Shown here: one piece after another, positions 59,101 through 64,000 of the stretch
Layout of the letters: each line of letters starts with the position of its first letter
How positions within the stretch are numbered: the stretch's first letter is position 1
DNA from: Cyrtodaria siliqua
Lineage: Eukaryota; Mollusca; Bivalvia; Adapedonta; Hiatellidae
Assembly: GCA_037043455.1 (NCBI GenBank)
Contig: JAWPHD010000238.1
Location: forward strand, 434,001 to 498,000
Length of the DNA: 64,000 bases
Reading direction: 5' to 3'
Notes under the pieces: model-generated
Database searches by the model: none
Seen by the model: only the letters and a program-made list of their open reading frames with translations
Told to the model about the DNA's origin: nothing
Position numbers and translations under genes: made by a program

Positions 59101-61449
59101 TGGTTATATAACAATAGATTATTAACTAAAAGTACTAGGGCAGTCTTCAAGAAAAAAATTTCAAACCACTGGCCCACGGTTCAGAGAACAAAATATTGCT
59201 GGTCAGGCTGAGATGTTGCTGGCCCGAATACAATTTACATTACAGCACGTATGTATTTTATTGGCCCAAATACAACCAAACAGGACATACCTATAATGTA
59301 TAATTGTATTAATTGTTTTTAATTTATGATAATAAATGCTTGGTAATGAGAGGTACTGGCCCACCGGGCCTGCCGGCTTATGATTTTTACAGGCCCGACG
59401 CATATTTTGCTGGCCTCAGACCAGTGACTGAATTCGAAGACCTGCTATGGTATTGCTGAACCATTAAAATTTAATTAAAAAAGTTATAGTCATCAACATA
59501 ATTCATTATCATTTGCATAATTTTTTCAAGTTCATATTATAGTGTAAAAAGAAACAGTGTGCATTACGCTGCATACACTGCACTGCAATATTGTGATGAC
59601 TATTCGACCGTTGTCTGCGTATACACGTCTCCCTAAATTCACTCCACTAATTCCCTAAAATCACTAAACTTCTGGCCTGGATTGAGCCCTGCAACATTTA
59701 TTCTTTTAGGAATGTGACATAAACGCTTCTACCATTGACAATGCCACTGCTGTAACAATAATACTAAGGTCTCACTTTTTCTTCAAATGTTTGATATATA
59801 TATATATATATATTATACCAACCACAAAAGCTAGTTCTTTGACCAGAAAGTTAGAACGTGATTATAAGCCTATTTATAGCATAGACATAGTTACCCTTCA
59901 TGTAACATCGGAAGCACCTTTGCAGAATATTAATGTTGCTTTAAATTTCGGAATGATTGTATTTTCTTTAGTTAACGACGTTGCGTTGTAAACATTCGTC
60001 CCGCACCGCTGCGAATTTGAATCCCACTGAGAGCTTGACTTGTAAGTGAGGAAGTGTCGATTCTTACGGATGGTGGGAGGTATACAGTGCTGGTTGTACC
60101 CTGGAAAAGTGTGTGGTCTGCCTCCACCACAAAAAATCGACCGTCATATATAACCTTACATGTGTTGAAAATGATGTTAACAACCATACATACAAACCAT
60201 GTTTAATTCCGCAGAACAAAGTAAGTTATATTAAGACATGGATCCCATTTCAATTGTTGTTTCCCATATTTTCAATGCAACTGGTAATCCGAGACTTCTC
60301 TGACCCTAAAAGCCTTTTTTAATTATTTTTTTTTTTTGCGGCTCTTTAGGGTCAGAGGAACTCCTATAGTGAAAACCGGGGGATTACTAAAAATGCACAG
60401 TCATGCACTTTCAACGATGTTTGCGATGTCAGGTCGATTTTTTACGATAATTTAGCTCAACAGATCGACCGATTAATGTTTATTATACCAAGTTGCAATG
60501 ATAAAACTGCACCTTTATTGATGGTAGGGACACAATAAAACATTTATGTTTTGAAGTACACTTTTATTTACTATATCCGCCATATTGTCATTTTGCATAT
60601 TAATTAAATTCCCGTGATATTCTCGCGAGAGGTAAAGGCATTTATATTCCCCTCATCAAATAAGTCCACTATCAACTGACAGCATCGAGGGATTTTTGGA
60701 GTGGAACAAACTCTTCTCGGGGCATAGTTAGGGTCTAAACTTTAAAAATAAACAATTGAATGTTGTTTAGAGTATTGCAAGTGCCAAAAGGAAAAGTTTG
60801 TCGCAATTTTGATTTTTTTTAATTTTGCGGGAAATATTTATCGGCGCACCGGTCACGATCACGTGACATTTGACCTGAATAATAACAAATGTTGGAAATG
60901 TAATATTTTTTCACTTCGTCTGAAACGGTTGACCGTTACAACTTTCTTAAGGTCAATAAAACAAATATTTCGGTTCAGATAGGTAAATAAATATATTGAT
61001 AATCGGTTTATATGCTTGAAATGTTAATACAATGAATAATTACATAGATATATTGATTTAAAACCAAGAGGGTAGTTCTTCACCCGCGAGGGAGAGGAGA
61101 TCCCCGTGTTTTTACTATAGGAGTTCCTCTGACCGTACACAGCCAGATGAAATATCAAAAAATCGTAAAAAGGGCTGGTAAGGTCAGAGAAGGCTCGGAT
61201 TATGCAACTGGCAGATTATGTGGTCTGGCAACCCTGAACTTTTTCGTATGGAATCACGGCTCTAGAGGGGAACAGTTCGCAACTTATTCTTGATCTGAGG
61301 ACCAACTTTCAATAAAGTTGACTGTCAACACACTGAACAGTGTGAAATCGACACAGTGACAGTTGAGTTTCAAATGTTGTAAACCGCGAAAACACATGAC
61401 TTTAATTATTACCTGCGGAAGTCAGCACCTCTGCAACAAATGATGCCAT
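50167..61449 (-). CDS. ZW10: Centromere/kinetochore protein ZW10
   Basis: ZW10 is a subunit of the RZZ complex (ROD-Zwilch-ZW10) that recruits dynein and checkpoint proteins to kinetochores, and of the NRZ tether for Golgi-to-ER vesicles. Exons read downward: 61449-61413, 55765-55563, 55036-54929, 54664-53625, 53028-52853, 51856-51656, 51221-51087, 50540-50167 (TAG 50167-50169). All phases agree, giving 757 aa; human ZW10 is about 779. Landmarks: MASFVAEVL at the start, [12 protein letters not shown] and MSTGEF near the N-terminus, [46 protein letters not shown] (526-542), [27 protein letters not shown] (717-726) and [11 protein letters not shown] (740-750). More than 45% of the protein is encoded by the 1040-bp exon 54664-53625. 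Intron 1 (55766-61412) is 5.6 kb and packed with repeats. ZW10 converges with the gene at 38020. Confidence 0.96.
51992..52310. mobile_element. MITE in ZW10 intron 5
   Basis: The left end GCATCAGGGTTTCCCCAAGG and the right end CTGGGGGAAACCCTGAGCAT are inverted copies. The interior repeats 'CAACATGCCTTC' several times. It lies between exons 53028-52853 and 51856-51656. Confidence 0.7.
55115..55345. mobile_element. AGGCCAAA TIR element, copy 2
   Basis: The ends 'AAGGCCAAATAAAATA' with TGTGTGGTTCAGGTAAC and 'TTACCTGAACCACACATA' with ATTTGGCCT are inverted. The centre has 'GGTTGGCCCCTTAAAATAGG'. It lies in the ZW10 intron between exons 55765-55563 and 55036-54929. Confidence 0.8.
56090..57480 (+). 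mobile_element. Element with four ~320-bp tandem units
   Basis: Each unit carries 'AAACAAAGATGGCCGC', 'AATGTTGAATCAAAATGA', 'CATGTCATGCTGATC', 'GAAGTAGTCGCTACAAACT', 'GGTGGCCATCTTG' and 'TGTGAAGTTTCATGAAAATC'. Unit starts are offset by about 319-327 bp. It closes 'GGACGGACAGACGGATGGCG'. It fills part of ZW10 intron 1 and has no ORF. Confidence 0.8.
58039..58489. mobile_element. TIR element abutting an AGGCC element
   Basis: TTAATTCCCAGTTTATCATC near the left end (58052-58072) is complementary to GATGATAAACTGGGAATTAA at the right (58457-58476). Outer ends 'TAGGCCATAT' and 'ATATAGCCTTA' also pair. G-rich 'GGGGCGGGGGTGGGG' lies inside. The next element begins at once at 58490. Confidence 0.75.
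58490..58800. mobile_element. AGGCCAAAA TIR element, copy 3
   Basis: Closely matches 6468-6804: 'ATAGGTGTTTCCTATTGCAT', 'GAGCAAGATATTGTGAGATT', 'TTTTAGGGTCGGCCCCTTAA' and the end 'GGAAACACAGG' with TTTTTTGGCCTTA. It lies in ZW10 intron 1. Confidence 0.82.
60276..61210. mobile_element. Nested long-TIR element near ZW10 exon 1
   Basis: Outer ends 60276-60306 (CAACTGGTAATCCGAGACTT with CTCTGACC) and 61185-61212 (GGTCAGAGAAGGCTCGGATT with ATGCAACTG) are inverted. Inner ends GGTCAGAGGAACTCCTATAG (60350) and CTATAGGAGTTCCTCTGACC (61116-61135) are perfect 20-bp complements. The interior contains 'CTCGCGAGAGG' and other GC islands. It lies in ZW10 intron 1, about 200 bp from exon 1. Confidence 0.78.
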
Positions 61450-62460
61450 TGCTGATTTGTATGTATATAAATAAAGGAACAATACTACTTATGTATAGCT
61501 ACAGTATAAAAGACAAACATCTTGTAACAAAAAGAAATACGTGGATACAAGTGCGCGCTTTTATCGAGGTCGACAGACGCTCGAATAGATGTAGTCTAAA
61601 TTTGAAAAAAACTAGGACTATCATCATCGTCTTCATTATTCGTCGGCCGAATTTGTGCTTTGTTAATTAACAGCTCTAATTAACCGAGAACCATTTTTAT
61701 TTTCCTTCTTTACTAAATTGGGCAGATCATGGATAGCATATACAAGTACTATGTAGATCTATGGACAGATGATTTATTTTCCTTCTTTACTAATTTGGGC
61801 AGATTAACTGATATGATAATAACTTTGTGTTTGGAATATTTAACACTATAAGAGGAGTGCTAATAATTATGTACTTTTTCGATAAAACAGCTTCGTTTTT
61901 GTAACGAGTGTTTACCAACTCTCCCAATTACGTGTCTAAAACACGGCGCTATATTCATCTGGTTCAAGGTTGCTGCCTAATAACATTATTAGGTTTGTGG
62001 TTCAAGGTTGCTTCTTAAAAACATGAGCAATCCCTGACATTTAACCGAGGCAAGTTCCTTTCTATGGAGGTATGTGGCATCAGGGTTCAATTTCCGTCCC
62101 AGTTGGCATGTACCCACCCAACACACACTCCGGATTTTTTTTTGGAATTTCTTTATGAGTTTTCATGCGTTAAAGTGCAAGTCCCTATTGGCCTGATTAG
62201 GTCTGTGGTTCAAGGTTACTCCCTAATAACATTATTAGGTCTGTGGCTCAAGGTTGCTCTTTAGACCTCCCATCTTTGCAAGAGATGAGTATATTCGAAG
62301 AAAAAACATATACAGCGTTTTTTCTAAAACCATAGCTACATGTCTTTTTTTGTAGTTGTTTTTACCCTTTTCTGATGTTTACTTTGGGTGTGCTTTAAGA
62401 TCTGTGATATCGTGATATCCTATCAGTATGTAATACATAGGGCTTTCATGGGGTTACTAG
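61450..62460. other. Upstream region of ZW10, short repeats
   Basis: The immediate 5' flank has GC-richer patches (GTGCGCGCTTTTATCGAGGT near 61550). A ~31-bp phrase 'TTTTCCTTCTTTACTAA.TT' with GGGCAGAT is present at 61700 and 61779. 'GGTTCAAGGTTGCT' with CCTAATAACATTATTAGG occurs at 61960-62000 and again at 62207-62260. I see no gene here. Confidence 0.5.
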
Positions 62461-62515
62461 AAAGACCGGAATACACCGAATCACCGGAATACACCGGAAT
62501 ACACCGGAATACATA
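62455..62515. repeat. CACCGGAATA microsatellite
   Basis: About five consecutive copies of a 10-11-bp unit ACACCGGAAT, the first two imperfect. Confidence 0.9.
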
Positions 62516-63519
62516 TAATAAAGGCAATATTTATGTAATTAATGGATAATAAATTATTATTTATGATTTAAACATTACTTTATCCACACAGACGAGTGAT
62601 TTATGTGTTTGGGGGCTTATATACGCACACTAGTCACCACTATATACACCACTATATACACCTATATAGCAAAACTACATACTTATCTCCCTTGAAGGAA
62701 AACATCATAATGCACACGTTTTTTATTTGTGTTTATGTCCTATGCTTGCCTAAACTGGCATAAAAATACAAATAACTATTTAAATATTTTAATAATAAAT
62801 GTATTACAAGCACATGTAAGCGTATAGATCTATCATAATGTTGTTGTTAGAAATTTATAAAGCAAACTGACATAAAGTCAAAACATTAAGCAATATTGCA
62901 TGCATGCGTTCTAAGTACAGATAGCACTAACACACATTTAACACATGTATAAGATGGACGTTCGGACGAAATAATGAGAATATATATGAATAACAGGTTA
63001 TTATTAAAGAGTAACTTACGAATGTTTATTGATAAAAACCGTTGCATCTGTAAAGTGAAAGTAATTTGTACAGATTCTTAGAATTGCAAGTAAGTATATA
63101 AATTCTTAGATTATAGATATATGTAAAATTACACCGAGTTGACATATTCAACAATAGGCTATACAGCAACATAAATAAAATGTAAAATTTGAAAGTGTAT
63201 AAACCGGTGTAATAGTATTGTTATACAGTATAATACATTTAAAAAAACTTCGAATATAGACCCGAAACGTTAATTTGAAATATACAGTGCGTTCCAGTTT
63301 GTTGACGATGTGCTGGTTGCGGTCGTGCTGGTTGCGTCATATATCGTAAGTACAGTAAGCTATATACAAATATATACAAACTGAAAAGTGATGTTAAAAA
63401 AAACACATGTTGGACGTTTTCAAAATGAAAAAAATGTAAGTTAATGTTCCAGTGTTTTTGACATAAGATAAAGACAACTTATTTATATTACAAATATAAC
63501 ATACGTTTTAAGAAAAGTG

Positions 63520-63760
63520 ACAGTGACACGCACGCACGCGTACGAACGCACACGTACATACGTGCGCACACACACTGATACTTACTGATACTGACACGCA
63601 CGCACGCATGCACGCACACACACACACACACACACACTATAAAGACAACCAAAACTTATACAAAATATATACATAATTATACACAAACTGCTTGACCTAC
63701 ATGAGTATTCACTCACGTACACACACACACACACACACACGCGCGCACACTTACACATAA
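63520..63760. repeat. CA/CACG microsatellite cluster
   Basis: Runs of ACGCACGC, then ACACACAC at 63610-63637 and 63720-63745, then GCGCGC. Elsewhere in 62516-64000 I see only AT-rich DNA with no supported gene. Confidence 0.9.
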
Positions 63761-64000
63761 TGAAGTAATCTCCAGTGCTTGATTATATGGACAGTTAGCA
63801 GTCACAAATGTATTGAATACAGTGCATTACCACCTCGCCAGAGGCAGCCAAACAGGGCTTGGATGTATCCCAAACGCCACAATCATCGGAAAATGTGCTT
63901 TTCTTCTTGTTTGATCTATTTTCTAAATTGTTTGAATTGTTCAAAATGACAATTCAAAATGAAATATACATTTTCTTTCAGACCCCACAGGATTTTAGAC

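Overview
This is a window of animal nuclear DNA: AT-rich, split genes with GT/AG introns, very short exons and long introns full of transposon debris. The protein matches (IFT43, SPATA17, ZW10) are standard metazoan genes. The repeat landscape (tRNA-derived SINEs, short TIR elements, a left flank / ~160-bp core tandem / right flank element like the bivalve 'pearl' elements, and elements that open with TTTTAGCTC and close with GGCCCTCTTG) suggests a mollusc, most likely a bivalve. The species assignment is inference.

Four protein-coding genes can be reconstructed exon by exon. (1) IFT43, + strand, 3450-17135: eight exons covering everything except the first ~20 residues. (2) SPATA17, - strand, 37752-21811: ten exons, 353 aa, three IQ motifs. 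(3) An uncharacterised conserved gene, + strand, 38020-42171: four exons, 344 aa. It is head-to-head with SPATA17 across 267 bp. (4) ZW10, - strand, 61449-50167: eight exons, 757 aa. In every gene the exon phases join without a frameshift or stop. IFT43 and SPATA17 converge tail to tail. Gene 3 and ZW10 also converge.

Three adjacent genes look ciliary or flagellar: IFT43 (IFT-A retrograde transport), SPATA17 (IQ protein associated with sperm/axoneme) and, by its shared promoter region, the uncharacterised gene. ZW10 (RZZ kinetochore complex and NRZ ER tether) is functionally separate.

Layout: 1-1965 is a 67-bp satellite. 2160-3079 holds repeat units and a LINE reverse-transcriptase tail. 3450-17135 is IFT43, with 31-bp and 33-bp minisatellites in a 7.7-kb intron. 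17336-21810 is intergenic repeats and a SINE. 21811-37752 is SPATA17, with many inserted elements and an exon-derived 27-bp minisatellite. 37753-38019 is the divergent promoter. 38020-42171 is the uncharacterised gene. 42172-50166 is intergenic repeats. 50167-61449 is ZW10. 61450-64000 is upstream DNA with simple repeats.

The most unusual feature is the ~30-copy, 27-bp array in SPATA17 (about 28746-29620). It is recognisably built from the 3' end of the preceding SPATA17 coding exon, including copies of its splice donor.
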